From NCBI GenBank assembly GCA_018267545.1, contig JAFDYG010000427.1, positions 62,001-126,000 on the forward strand: 64,000 nt of DNA, read 5' to 3'. Made by a program: the position numbers and the translations under genes. The notes under the pieces are model-generated. The model made no database searches. It saw nothing but the letters and a program-made list of their open reading frames with translations, and was not told where the DNA came from. Of this stretch, positions 51,601 to 58,773 are shown in pieces (position 1 is the stretch's first letter; every line of letters starts with the position of its first letter). This DNA is from Bacteroidota bacterium (GTDB lineage Bacteria > Bacteroidota > Bacteroidia > Chitinophagales > Chitinophagaceae).

Positions 51601-52800
51601 GCTGATCTGTACTCCATTCAACAGCCATCTGTAAGTATAGCCGGCGGCAGAATAATTCGTCAGCTTTACATTTCCTGTCGCCCCGAGACCAACAGTATCG
51701 ACATAAAGAAAGGATTTTGGCAAGGGAATACCGCCGGCATCGATACTCAGCTCCAGCATCCTTAACCCTGCCCACCCCGCCCATAGCTGGCTGCTGCCCA
51801 TTAGCTGAAGATCATTGGTGGATGAATTAGGGTTGGTAACATTATTATCCCTTGGCAATGGTTCCCATACTGCTCCGCCATTGCTCGTTTTATAGACGGT
51901 ATTCTGAAAATCGACCGCAAAGCCAAGATTGTTATCGAAGAATTTCATTTTTGCCGCCGGGAAAGGATTGGCTTGCGTATTGTTTAATAAAACCCAGCTG
52001 CCTCCTCCATCGACTGTTTTATAGAAAGCGCCGCCCACCACGATCCAGCCGGTATTGGCATTCAGGAAATAAACGGCGGTAAGCCTGGCATCTGGTCTTG
52101 GAAGGGGAAAGGAAACGGTCTGCCACGAGACTCCCCCATTGATCGTCTTTTGCAGCTTGCTGGCGGCATCATAATAGGTAGCGCCGGCATAAACAGTATT
52201 TGCATCGAAGGCCTGTATATAATTATAATAGCTTTTCAAGCTCGTATACAGAACGGACCAGCTCTGCCCCTGGTCCGTCGTCTTCAAAATACGATCTTCA
52301 TCAACCGCGAAACCAGTAGTTGAATTGGCAACGAAATCCATGTCGGCCACACCATTCGACAGCGAGATTTGCAAAGGGTTGATCTGGGAGTGAAATACGA
52401 GCTTAAATGTATTTCCTCCATCCAGAGAATAAAGGATGGCCGGTATCGAACCATAATTCCCATATACGATAAGCGTATTTTGATCGAAGGATTTGATACC
52501 CATAATATCAAACCCAAACGTCAGGTTGACGCTATAGCCATTGAAATTTACATTGTTGAAAGTAATGGTCTTGTGAATAAATGTTCTGCCGCTGTCGGAA
52601 GTAAATCCAATCCAGTTTGAAAATGCAACGAAGCCCTGAGAAGGAGAGTAAAAGCTTAATTTACAAAGACTGTTATAGGACTGATCGGTATCTAAAAATA
52701 CTTTCCGCATCTGTGCAGAGGAAGTCGATGCGAAAAAAAACACTATCGCAGCTAGCGCTAAAAAGCGTTTTATCGATAAGGCAGTTGGGTTGGGAGGCAT
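48619..52800 (-). CDS. Large secreted mosaic protein: BNR-like, IPT/TIG, FG-GAP repeats, T9SS sorting domain
   Basis: The 1393-residue protein has a signal peptide (1-30). Residues about 40-365 are BNR/Ycf48-like propeller repeats (DQGQSWSVLY, NGGVSWQTVSF, DGGGSWVLLN, NGGAVWEPLP). Four IPT/TIG Ig-like domains follow (about 455-775), each with a SSFSP-like opening and GxxVTIxGxxF. Seven FG-GAP/VCBS-type calcium repeats come next (DFDGDGRPDLAN, DVDGDGKLDLVV, DLNGDGKPDMVT and so on). The last 75 residues (VRIEVFSLDGRRM, KSGLYLVHIEG, IKLIKL) are a type A T9SS C-terminal sorting domain. It should cross the outer membrane by the type IX system. The role is probably adhesion or substrate contact, by inference. 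Operon with the FN3 lipoprotein. Confidence 0.88.
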   Translation of the reverse strand: MPPNPTALSIKRFLALAAIVFFFASTSSAQMRKVFLDTDQSYNSLCKLSFYSPSQGFVAFSNWIGFTSDSGRTFIHKTITFNNVNFNGYSVNLTFGFDIMGIKSFDQNTLIVYGNYGSIPAILYSLDGGNTFKLVFHSQINPLQISLSNGVADMDFVANSTTGFAVDEDRILKTTDQGQSWSVLYTSLKSYYNYIQAFDANTVYAGATYYDAASKLQKTINGGVSWQTVSFPLPRPDARLTAVYFLNANTGWIVVGGAFYKTVDGGGSWVLLNNTQANPFPAAKMKFFDNNLGFAVDFQNTVYKTSNGGAVWEPLPRDNNVTNPNSSTNDLQLMGSSQLWAGWAGLRMLELSIDAGGIPLPKSFLYVDTVGLGATGNVKLTNYSAAGYTYRWLLNGVQISTAYNSSYVHDRNKLKDTVTLIVSNGTFSDTATAYAYFNPPLPSPTISSFSPSSGATGDLITVLGANFYLNSKAPTVTIGGVPAAGVYVYSSNNLGVIVGAGASGNIVVTTAGGSDSVGPFTYIPPPVLNSFSPASAALGDTVTIYGRNFTGATAVSFGDTAASYFTVLSDTVIKAVVWIGASGAVKVKRPSGTGQANGFIFIPPPPPVINTLSTFTGTPGTPVKIIGVHFYGTISVKFGGVDVHSFRVVSDSEIDAIVGFSVSGNVVVTTLFGSGSIGGFSIIQPPVISSFSPDSGPVGTSVTITGTHFNPVASQNIVYFGSVRGIVTTATDAQITVQVPYGANFQPISVTVNNLTAYSQRPFLVASPGSVLTLTDSSFAPKKDYPSGSYYMGNIAVADFDGDGRPDLANSMGNGLNVSVLRNLCSPGTISFDAPMILATDYFPRHVTASDVDGDGKLDLVVSGQNIGIFKNTSSAGHISFAPVVSIKGGSELGNVAMSDLNGDGKPDMVTVNLYDNTLSIYGNISTLDSIAFTDPIKISYVDGRVTGGLAIGDVDGDGKADIAAVVDFARVRILRNTSTNGALSFAQSTSFQVGVTYGSGSSPTSVSMGDLDGDGKTDLAVGLGTINVFSILRNISTPGNVAFEPNLDFSAADNFTKSVSIEDMDGDGKPDVTVENPEKDAVSVYKNISTPGHIAFNTQLQYPTTPNPISVTTGDLDLDGRPDIFTNNNEYPPALSVLRNKSVAGVLPPVVPANNYKVQIVNNVCRGKAEGKIIVTFTQEFGYKVRLTADGFADSARFTGKSYERDSLVAGVYTLCFTIDNLPGYQQCFTVNITQPKDLAVLSAVSPSGTSLTVSMDGSDMYYVNFNGAVFQTTASNIDLPLQAGANTLSVQTPLSCQGVITRTFLGPGGPSGVVSIPNPVTSVANLYVPGGDTRVRIEVFSLDGRRMDGPRTYDIGSDRSVKLNMTQYKSGLYLVHIEGAALNVSIKLIKL

Positions 52801-52866
52801 ATTACGGTCTTCACGTTTGGAATCCTCCTCTAGATACGATTTTTACTCAAAAAATACAACAAAAAT

Positions 52867-52885
52867 GCCCCGGCAAAGCCGGGGC
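52867..52885 (-). terminator. Terminator copy 1 (distal duplicate)
   Basis: GCCCCGGC-AAA-GCCGGGGC forms an 8-bp stem followed on the minus strand by ATTTTTG. It mirrors in layout the hairpin at 53050-53068, with the same AAA loop and the same position relative to a tRNA-Ser 3'-end fragment. Confidence 0.7.
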
Positions 52886-52897
52886 CACTCATTGATC

Positions 52898-52916
52898 TTG
52901 CGGAGAGTAAGAGATT
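52898..52916 (-). repeat. Partial copy of the tRNA-Ser 3' end
   Basis: The plus-strand 19-mer ttgcggagagtaagagatt at 52898-52916 is identical to 53084-53102, the end of tRNA-Ser and three flanking bases. Beyond base 52916 the sequence no longer folds as a tRNA. Together with the hairpin at 52867 it looks like a duplicated tRNA tail plus terminator. Confidence 0.75.
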
Positions 52917-52973
52917 GCCTCCATTTCATTCCGGCGATCTCCAGTTGAGGGGGCTAAAACCCAATCCAACAGT

Positions 52974-52995
52974 GACGCACTCCGTGCGTCTTTTT
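52974..52995 (+). terminator. Hairpin with T-tract, plus strand, inside the tRNA duplication interval
   Basis: GACGCAC-TCC-GTGCGTC (7-bp stem) is followed by TTTTT. No plus-strand gene leads into it. It is adjacent to a larger inverted repeat, TTTTATGCCCC/GGGGCATAAAA (52992-53002 with 53036-53046), enclosing CGAGC-AA-GCTCG. Confidence 0.5.
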
Positions 52996-53049
52996 ATGCC
53001 CCTCCCGCCCAACCGAGCAAGCTCGTTGTGCGCCCGGGGCATAAAAAAT

Positions 53050-53068
53050 GCCCAGCCAAAGGCTGGGC
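53050..53068 (-). terminator. Rho-independent terminator of tRNA-Ser
   Basis: GCCCAGCC-AAA-GGCTGGGC forms an 8-bp stem followed on the minus strand by ATTTTTTAT, 18 bp after the tRNA end. Confidence 0.8.
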
Positions 53069-53086
53069 ACTGTCGTATTGGGTTTG

Positions 53087-53173
53087 CGGAGAGTAAGAGA
53101 TTCGAACTCTTGATACCCTTTCGAGTATACACACTTTCCAGGCGTGCTCCTTCAACCACTCGGACAACTCTCC
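53087..53173 (-). tRNA. tRNA-Ser (anticodon GGA)
   Basis: The minus strand gives an 87-base class II tRNA without encoded CCA. The acceptor GGAGAGT pairs with ACTCTCC and has discriminator G. The anticodon loop is CTGGAAA, giving GGA for serine UCC/UCU codons. There is a long variable arm (ACTCGAAAGGGTATC region) and a GTTCGAATC T-arm. The long variable arm and anticodon agree on serine. Two open frames drawn over it on both strands are not genes. Confidence 0.95.
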
Positions 53174-53203
53174 AGAAGGGCCGCAAAAATAGCGATTTTC
53201 TCC

Positions 53204-53971
53204 CTACATTCCGAATATTTTTTGCGCATTTTCAGTCGTAACGCGCGCGATCTCCTCTACAGAAACCCCACGCACCTCCGCCAGCTTATGCGCCACATAT
53301 TTAATATAGCTACTCTCATTCCGCTTCCCCCGAAACGGAACCGGCGTCAAATAAGGTGCATCCGTCTCCAAAACCAGCCTGTCCAAAGGAATATCCGCAA
53401 TCGCTTCCGCCAACCCCGAATTCTTATACGTCAACACACCCCCAATCCCCAGATAAAATCCCAAATCCACGATCTGACGAGCGTCTTCCGCATTTCCACT
53501 GAAGCAATGAAAAATCCCCCGCAGAGCACCCTTCTGATGCTCCCGAACCACGCCGATGCTCTCCTGCATTGAGTTTCGTGAGTGAATAACGATCGGAACA
53601 TGATAGCCCAGCGCCCAATCTATCTGCCGATGAAACGCCTCGTACTGCTGCTTCTCAAACGTTCTATCCCAGTAAAAATCCAATCCGATCTCTCCCACCG
53701 CAACCCAGGGCCGCCGAACCAGCTCGCTTTCTACAAAATCCAGCTCCGCCAGATAATTTTCCTTGACATTACAAGGATGCAGCCCGGTCATCCCGATGCA
53801 TTTTCCCGGGTGCTTCGCTTCCAGCGCCAGCAGCGCCGGATGGCACTCGCTGTCGATCGCGGGGAGATAAAACTTTGCAACACCTTCATTTTCAGCTCGC
53901 TGCAGCACTTCCTCGATATCAGAGGAGAAGCTTTTGCTGTAGAGGTGGGTATGCGTGTCGATCAATACCAT
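53204..53971 (-). CDS. TatD family metal-dependent hydrolase / DNase
   Basis: The start at ATG 53971 gives MVLIDTHTHLYS, placing the metal-binding HTH motif at residues 7-9 as in all TatD proteins; the longer frame begins with TTG. The 255-residue length is standard. Metal ligands are visible as Glu in VAVGEIGLDFYWD, His in PIVIHSRN, His in IFHCFSG and Asp in LVLETDAPYLTP. TatD proteins are 3'-5' exonucleases or deoxyribonucleases of the amidohydrolase superfamily, involved in DNA repair or degradation. It ends 31 bp from the 5' end of tRNA-Ser. No functional link to neighbours is evident. Confidence 0.95.
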   Translation of the reverse strand: MVLIDTHTHLYSKSFSSDIEEVLQRAENEGVAKFYLPAIDSECHPALLALEAKHPGKCIGMTGLHPCNVKENYLAELDFVESELVRRPWVAVGEIGLDFYWDRTFEKQQYEAFHRQIDWALGYHVPIVIHSRNSMQESIGVVREHQKGALRGIFHCFSGNAEDARQIVDLGFYLGIGGVLTYKNSGLAEAIADIPLDRLVLETDAPYLTPVPFRGKRNESSYIKYVAHKLAEVRGVSVEEIARVTTENAQKIFGM

Positions 53972-54441
53972 GATATAGATAGTCTTTTTCGGGTGCAAAT
54001 ATCCCCAAATCCCATGATTATATCGACTTCGGGCGGCGGAAGTGACGGAATTGTGCGTGCACGATGTGCTAAAACGCTTTACAGACTTGTAATATATGCT
54101 TTTGCGATAATGAGAAGAATTGGGCTCCGGACCAGCGAAAAACGGGAAATTCAGCAGATTCGTCAGCCCCGACTGACTTTTTTACTTTGGATAAATGAAA
54201 AAAAGATTTACCTTTAAACCAGTTTTCATAGGGTACGGATTAAAAACGGGCCAGGGTGTCTACCCAGGCCCAATTTTATTTTTAGCAATAACCATTCCAG
54301 ACTCCCCATTTTCCCTCAAATCGCATATTGGTAAAAGTTAGATACAGTGCGGGTTTTGTCCCAAATTGGGTCGGAATCCCGAAGTGAATTTTTGCGCCTT
54401 TCCGTAAGCTCATAAGAGCGCAATTCGTCGCCGCAACGCCC
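53972..54441. other. 470-bp intergenic region with two orphan terminator-like hairpins
   Basis: No convincing protein gene. On the plus strand GTCAG-CCCCGA-CTGAC (54162-54177) is followed by seven Ts. GGGCC-A-GGG-TGTCTA-CCC-A-GGCCC (54248-54271) is followed by AATTTTATTTTT. Both would end plus-strand transcripts, yet all flanking genes are on the minus strand, so a small plus-strand RNA between about 54000 and 54270 is possible. Confidence 0.45.
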
Positions 54442-55086
54442 CTACTTAATTACATCGAATCGATAACCTTTCCCTGAAAAGTGTTCCAGCACTTCCGGTA
54501 AAGCGCCCTTTAGCCGGTCAAATGCTTTTTCACTATCGTGAAAAACGACAATGGAACCGGGCTGAGCATGCTTGATTACATTGCGGGCGCATTTTGTAGC
54601 ATTTATTCCCCGGTCGAAGTCACCACTCAACACTTCCCACATTATAATTTTATAATTAGCATCGCGAAGAAGTTTAGCCTGAAAGGCGCCGATTCGCCCG
54701 TATGGCGGACGAAATAGATTGGAATCTATCAGCTGCGCCGCCAGCTCAATGTTTTCTAAATATTTTTTGTCCTCTGTCTTCCAGCCGTTGAGATGATTTT
54801 GTGTATGATTGCCGACGCGATGACCTTCCATTAAGATTTGACGATAGATCTCCGGCTGCTCCTTTACGTTTTTACCAATACAAAAGAAAGTCGCACGGGC
54901 ATTGTATTTCCTCAGCTGCTCCAACACGAACGGCGTTGCTTCCGGATGCGGCCCGTCATCGAAAGTCAAATACATCGTCTTCCCGCCCGCAACGCCCGGG
55001 CCCTCCGCCCCCGCAGCCTCCGGCATCCGCCAAACCAATCCAGGATAAATATTTCTCAGCCACCAGGGCGTCTTTACTAAATACAT
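54442..55086 (-). CDS. Polysaccharide deacetylase (NodB domain)
   Basis: I use ATG 55086 (MYLVKTPWWLRNIYPGLVWR); the frame also opens at a GTG three codons earlier. The 214-residue protein is a NodB homology domain. Motif 1 is YLTFDDGPHPEAT (catalytic Asp-Asp), motif 2 GNHTQNH (metal His pair), motif 3 RPPYGR, motif 4 around WEVLSGDFD, and motif 5 IVVFHDSEK. The family removes N- or O-acetyl groups from chitooligosaccharide, peptidoglycan or exopolysaccharide using a divalent metal. There is no signal peptide, so it may act in the cytoplasm or be tail-anchored by the aromatic N-terminus. Its start is 12 bp after the stop of the ARPP-1-like gene, so they may be co-transcribed. Confidence 0.92.
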   Translation of the reverse strand: MYLVKTPWWLRNIYPGLVWRMPEAAGAEGPGVAGGKTMYLTFDDGPHPEATPFVLEQLRKYNARATFFCIGKNVKEQPEIYRQILMEGHRVGNHTQNHLNGWKTEDKKYLENIELAAQLIDSNLFRPPYGRIGAFQAKLLRDANYKIIMWEVLSGDFDRGINATKCARNVIKHAQPGSIVVFHDSEKAFDRLKGALPEVLEHFSGKGYRFDVIK

Positions 55087-55098
55087 ATCGCCCACAAA

Positions 55099-56031
55099 TT
55101 ACCGATAAGTGTTCACATGAACCGCATGCCCGCCCTGGCGGAAAACCTTACCCCGGTCTTTTACAAACGCCTCCTGCGCCGGCTCACTGCCCAACAACCC
55201 ATCCATATACTTGTGTACCGGCCCATCCTTCATCGTCACCGGCGTCCCCACCTGCACCGCCTCGTCGACATAACCCCGCAGCAACGGCTCAGCCTGTCCA
55301 TAAAACAATTCTTTCCCATCGAAGATGTCCGTCCCGATAATCCTATCCCCCGAGATCGCCACAATCCCGACAACCGTGCTATCCGTCGCGGCCAGCCTGC
55401 CGGTAAAATATTTCATATACTCATCGCTGGCTCCGACGTACTTCTTGTCCGTAAATCGCGACATATACGCCAGCGTATTATTCTTGATGTTCCCCGCCAG
55501 CAATTGGCGGTCTATCTCCCTCCACACCAACGCCTGGTTGTGCGAAGAGTCCAGTACCCGCCGAAGCGAAGGATCGGCAAAGCTGCCATATCCAAACTTT
55601 TTTTCTTTGTCCGCCCATCGCCCCTCCTCCACACACATAACCGACACATATTGGTCTTTCGACATCGGCTGAATGATCGTGTCGTTAACAACCATCCGGT
55701 CCTGCCGTCCACCCGCCACGATCTCCCCGCCCGCGATATAGACCGGCTTATCCGACTTTGTCGTCACACGCAGAAAGTGCACATTTTCGAAGGAAGTGGA
55801 GCCGCGCTCGCTGATCGTCACCAGCCCCTCGCGCAAGGCCTTATTCAAAGGCACCGCGCTAAAACCAGGTCCAATCGGCACACCCGCGCTGGCCTTGCGT
55901 CTAACCGGAATTATCTTGAGATTTTTATAAGTCCACGCGCTGTCATAATCCACATAGAGGGTCTCATAAGTCAGCTGGGCCGACGCCGAAACCGCCAGGA
56001 GAAACAGGGCAAAAGACAGGATGTACTTCAT
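55099..56031 (-). CDS. Secreted ARPP-1 domain protein (DUF6569-like)
   Basis: The 310-residue product has a signal peptide (FALFLLAVSASAQ). A domain follows with FSAVPLNKALREGLVTISERG, VHFLRVTTKSDKPVYIAGGEIVAGG, DRMVVNDTIIQP and SVMCVEEGRW. This combination matches the ARPP-1 family (ARG- and Rhodanese-phosphatase-associated protein), whose biochemical role is unknown. A proposed link to ADP-ribose metabolism is weak, and this copy is periplasmic, so the name says little. Upstream, 190 bp away, lies the symmetrical promoter region shared with gltX, with a minus-strand TACCTTTG box at 56230-56223. Confidence 0.75.
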   Translation of the reverse strand: MKYILSFALFLLAVSASAQLTYETLYVDYDSAWTYKNLKIIPVRRKASAGVPIGPGFSAVPLNKALREGLVTISERGSTSFENVHFLRVTTKSDKPVYIAGGEIVAGGRQDRMVVNDTIIQPMSKDQYVSVMCVEEGRWADKEKKFGYGSFADPSLRRVLDSSHNQALVWREIDRQLLAGNIKNNTLAYMSRFTDKKYVGASDEYMKYFTGRLAATDSTVVGIVAISGDRIIGTDIFDGKELFYGQAEPLLRGYVDEAVQVGTPVTMKDGPVHKYMDGLLGSEPAQEAFVKDRGKVFRQGGHAVHVNTYR

Positions 56032-56221
56032 CTGGTTATATAACGCCCGGTCCGGGGTATTAGTGTACCAGCATTTGCACTCTATTCCACTGCCGTTGCG
56101 ACGCTCCGTTCAGCAGCCAAAACCCCATTCAACCATTCCAGAATTAACTTACCCTACTACCCTTTTGGATCGCCGCCCGGTACCGGCGCCAAAGGCGCCT
56201 AACCGGGCCAACGATTTTGCC

Positions 56222-56275
56222 GCAAAGGTAGGGGTCCCTATACCGCTATCTTCCTGAGAATAACCCTACCTTTGC
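56222..56275. promoter_or_regulatory. Symmetrical divergent promoter, 12-bp inverted repeat made of two -7 boxes
   Basis: GCAAAGGTAGGG (56222-56233) and CCCTACCTTTGC (56264-56275) are perfect inverted copies 30 bp apart. Each arm contains TACCTTTG, an exact TAnnTTTG -7 box: on the plus strand at 56267-56274 for gltX (ATG 56280), on the minus strand at 56230-56223 toward the ARPP-1-like gene. A further hairpin, GCCCGGT/ACCGGGC with inner GGCGCC/GGCGCC, lies about 20 bp to the left, in the leader of the minus-strand transcript. Confidence 0.6.
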
Positions 56276-56279
56276 TGGC

Positions 56280-57833
56280 ATGAAAGTACGTCTCCGTTTC
56301 GCCCCCAGCCCCACAGGCGGCCTGCACCTGGGCGGCGTCCGCACCGTTCTCTATAACTACCTTTTCGCACGCCAGAACGACGGCGATTTCGTCCTTCGCA
56401 TCGAAGACACCGACCAATCCCGCTACGTTCCCGGCGCGGAAGAATATATCATCGAATCCCTCCGCTGGGCCGGTCTCGAACCCGACGAAGGCCCCCACAA
56501 ACCCGGAAAATACGGCCCCTACCGCCAAAGCGAACGAAAAGCCCAGGGTCTATACCAAAAATACGCCCAGCAGCTGCTCGACCAGGGCAACGCCTACTAC
56601 GCGTTCGACACCCCGGAGGAGCTGGAGACGATGCGGGAAAAATTCAAAACGGCCGAAAACCCCTCGCCACAATACAACCACATCCTGCGTCACCGGATGC
56701 GCAACTCATTACACCTCGACCAGGACGAAACCAAGCGCCTCCTCGAAGCAGGAACGCCTTACGTCATTCGTATCAGGATGGAGCCCGGACAGACCGTCCA
56801 GTTTACCGACATGATCCGCGGCGAAGTCACCTTCCAGACCGACGGAGTAGACGATAAGGTTCTCCTGAAGGCAGACGGCATGCCGACCTATCACCTGGCG
56901 GTCGTCGTCGACGACTTCCTCATGGAGATCTCCCACGCCTTCCGCGGCGAAGAATGGCTGCCCAGCGCCCCCGTCCATATCCTGCTCTGGCGCTACCTCT
57001 TTGGCGAAGACAAGATGCCGCAGTGGGCGCACCTCCCGCTGATCCTCAAACCCGACGGCAACGGCAAGCTCAGCAAACGCGATGGCGACCGCCTTGGCTT
57101 CCCCGTATTCTCCATGAACTGGACCGACCCCAGGACGGGCGAACCCGCCACGGGCTTCCGCGAAACGGGCTTCCTGCCGGAAGCCTTTGTCAACCTCCTC
57201 GCTATGCTGGGATGGAACGACGGCACAGGCCAGGAACTCTTCACCCTCGACGAATTGATCGAGAAATTTTCCATGGAACGCGTCCACAAGGGCGGCGCCA
57301 AGTTCGATTTCGAAAAAGCCAAGTGGTTCAACCACGAATGGATAAAGAAGCTGCCCGCAGCTGCCTACCGACACAACGTCGCAGAGCTCTTTGCCGCTCA
57401 AGGCATTCCGACAGACGACGCCCCGGGCGCCGGCGCAACACACGGCAAATTCGAACGCGTCCTCGAGCTCGTCAAAGAACGCTGCCACCTCCTGCCCGAC
57501 TTCATCCAACAAGCCGGATTTTTCTTCCAGGCCCCGACAACTATCGACACCGCCGCCGTAAAGCCCAAGTGGAACGACGCCAAGAACCAGTTCTTCGCCG
57601 AGCTGGTCCGGCAATTGCAGCTTGCTGAAACCTGGGACGCCCATACGCTGGAGAACAACTTCAAGGAAATGGCCGCCGCCGCAACCATCAAGCCCGGCGA
57701 CCTGTTGATGCCATTAAGAGTCATGCTCGTCGGCGGAAAGTTCGGCCCGCACGTCTTCGACATCGTCGAAATCCTCGGCCGTGAAGAAACCATCCACCGA
57801 ATAAAATCTGCCCTAAAACTTATTAACGACTAA
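56280..57833 (+). CDS. gltX: Glutamyl-tRNA synthetase
   Basis: The 517-residue protein is a class Ib synthetase that charges tRNA-Glu with glutamate using ATP. The HIGH-type motif is SPTGGLHLGG (residues 10-19), followed by IEDTDQSRYV, and the KMSKS-type motif is KLSKRDG (263-269). The C-terminal half is the helical anticodon-binding domain. Length and motif spacing are those of bacterial GltX; a GlnRS would have different discriminating residues and length. It begins 5 bp after the -7 box at 56267-56274, so the mRNA may have a very short leader. The enoyl-CoA hydratase gene follows after 5 bp. Confidence 0.97.
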   Translation: MKVRLRFAPSPTGGLHLGGVRTVLYNYLFARQNDGDFVLRIEDTDQSRYVPGAEEYIIESLRWAGLEPDEGPHKPGKYGPYRQSERKAQGLYQKYAQQLLDQGNAYYAFDTPEELETMREKFKTAENPSPQYNHILRHRMRNSLHLDQDETKRLLEAGTPYVIRIRMEPGQTVQFTDMIRGEVTFQTDGVDDKVLLKADGMPTYHLAVVVDDFLMEISHAFRGEEWLPSAPVHILLWRYLFGEDKMPQWAHLPLILKPDGNGKLSKRDGDRLGFPVFSMNWTDPRTGEPATGFRETGFLPEAFVNLLAMLGWNDGTGQELFTLDELIEKFSMERVHKGGAKFDFEKAKWFNHEWIKKLPAAAYRHNVAELFAAQGIPTDDAPGAGATHGKFERVLELVKERCHLLPDFIQQAGFFFQAPTTIDTAAVKPKWNDAKNQFFAELVRQLQLAETWDAHTLENNFKEMAAAATIKPGDLLMPLRVMLVGGKFGPHVFDIVEILGREETIHRIKSALKLIND

Positions 57834-57838
57834 GCCAT

Positions 57839-58681
57839 ATGTATAAAACCTTACACACCGACCTAACGGACAATATCTTTACGATCACCGTCAACCGCCC
57901 GGACAAGCTTAACGCGATCAACAAAGACGTCATGAGCGAGCTCGGCGAAGTCGTCACCGAAATCTACGAGAATAAAGACATCCGCAGCGCCATCATCACC
58001 GGCGCCGGACCCAAGGCCTTCGTCGCAGGCGCCGATATCTCCGAGTTCCAGGGCCTCACCAGGGAACAAGGCCAGGCACTCGCCGCCAAAGGCCACGACA
58101 TCTTCCAACGCATCGCGGCGTCTCCAAAACCGATCGCTGCAGCCGTCAATGGCTTTGCTCTCGGCGGCGGATGCGAGCTGGCCATGGCTTGCCACTTCCG
58201 GCTTTGTACACCCAACGCCAGGTTTGGTCAGCCCGAAGTCAACCTTGGTCTTATCCCCGGCTATGGCGGCACCCAACGTCTTACACAGCTCGTCGGCCGC
58301 GGCCGTGCATTAGAGATTATGCTCAGCGGACGAATGGTCGACGCCACCGAAGCGCATACCATGGGACTCGTCAACTATATCGTCGTCGAACCCAACGAGC
58401 TCCTCACAAAGACACGCGAGCTGCTCTCCATCATCAACGAGAAGGCTCCCCTCGCCGTCGCCAAAATCATCGAATGCGTCAACCAGGCCGCCGGTGACGG
58501 CATCAATCCCGACTGGATTGCCGAACCCTTCGGTGGAGGCCACGTGAACGGCGACTTCAAAGCCCACCCCGGTTTTATCCGCGAACAAGAGGCCTTCGGA
58601 GAATGCTTCGGCACAGACGACATGAAAGAAGGTTCCTCGGCCTTCCTGGAAAAGCGCAAGCCGAAATTCACCGGCAAGTAG
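57839..58681 (+). CDS. Enoyl-CoA hydratase/isomerase family protein
   Basis: The 280-residue crotonase-fold protein carries the oxyanion-hole segment AFVAGADISEF (60-70), and GFALGGGCELAMACH with Glu113. FGQPEVNLGLIPGYGGTQRL with Glu133 gives the two-glutamate hydratase active site. It should hydrate short enoyl-CoA esters, though the exact substrate cannot be fixed. The C-terminal part (FIREQEAFGECFGTDDMKEGSSAFLEKRKPKFTGK) is standard. It follows gltX by 5 bp, forming an operon that seems fortuitous in function. Confidence 0.93.
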   Translation: MYKTLHTDLTDNIFTITVNRPDKLNAINKDVMSELGEVVTEIYENKDIRSAIITGAGPKAFVAGADISEFQGLTREQGQALAAKGHDIFQRIAASPKPIAAAVNGFALGGGCELAMACHFRLCTPNARFGQPEVNLGLIPGYGGTQRLTQLVGRGRALEIMLSGRMVDATEAHTMGLVNYIVVEPNELLTKTRELLSIINEKAPLAVAKIIECVNQAAGDGINPDWIAEPFGGGHVNGDFKAHPGFIREQEAFGECFGTDDMKEGSSAFLEKRKPKFTGK

Positions 58682-58773
58682 GCCAACCCTGAGAATAGCC
58701 CAACTCTCAGAATAGGCTAACTCCCAAAAAAGGCCTAATTTACACCCACTGCGTCCCTGCAGCATTACGCCTT

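Noticed and set aside
52915-53241. Open frames on both strands across the tRNA-Ser region (plus 52915-53241, minus 52926-53186)
   Set aside because: They run through the tRNA and its terminators. Their sequences are translated structural RNA and hairpins, not protein.
53582-54217. Plus-strand frame of 211 codons over tatD and the intergenic region
   Set aside because: It is mostly antisense to tatD and contains a terminator-like hairpin before its end.
56709-57644. Long minus-strand frame of 311 residues opposite gltX
   Set aside because: GltX is certain on the other strand. The frame arises from its codon bias and shows no family motifs.
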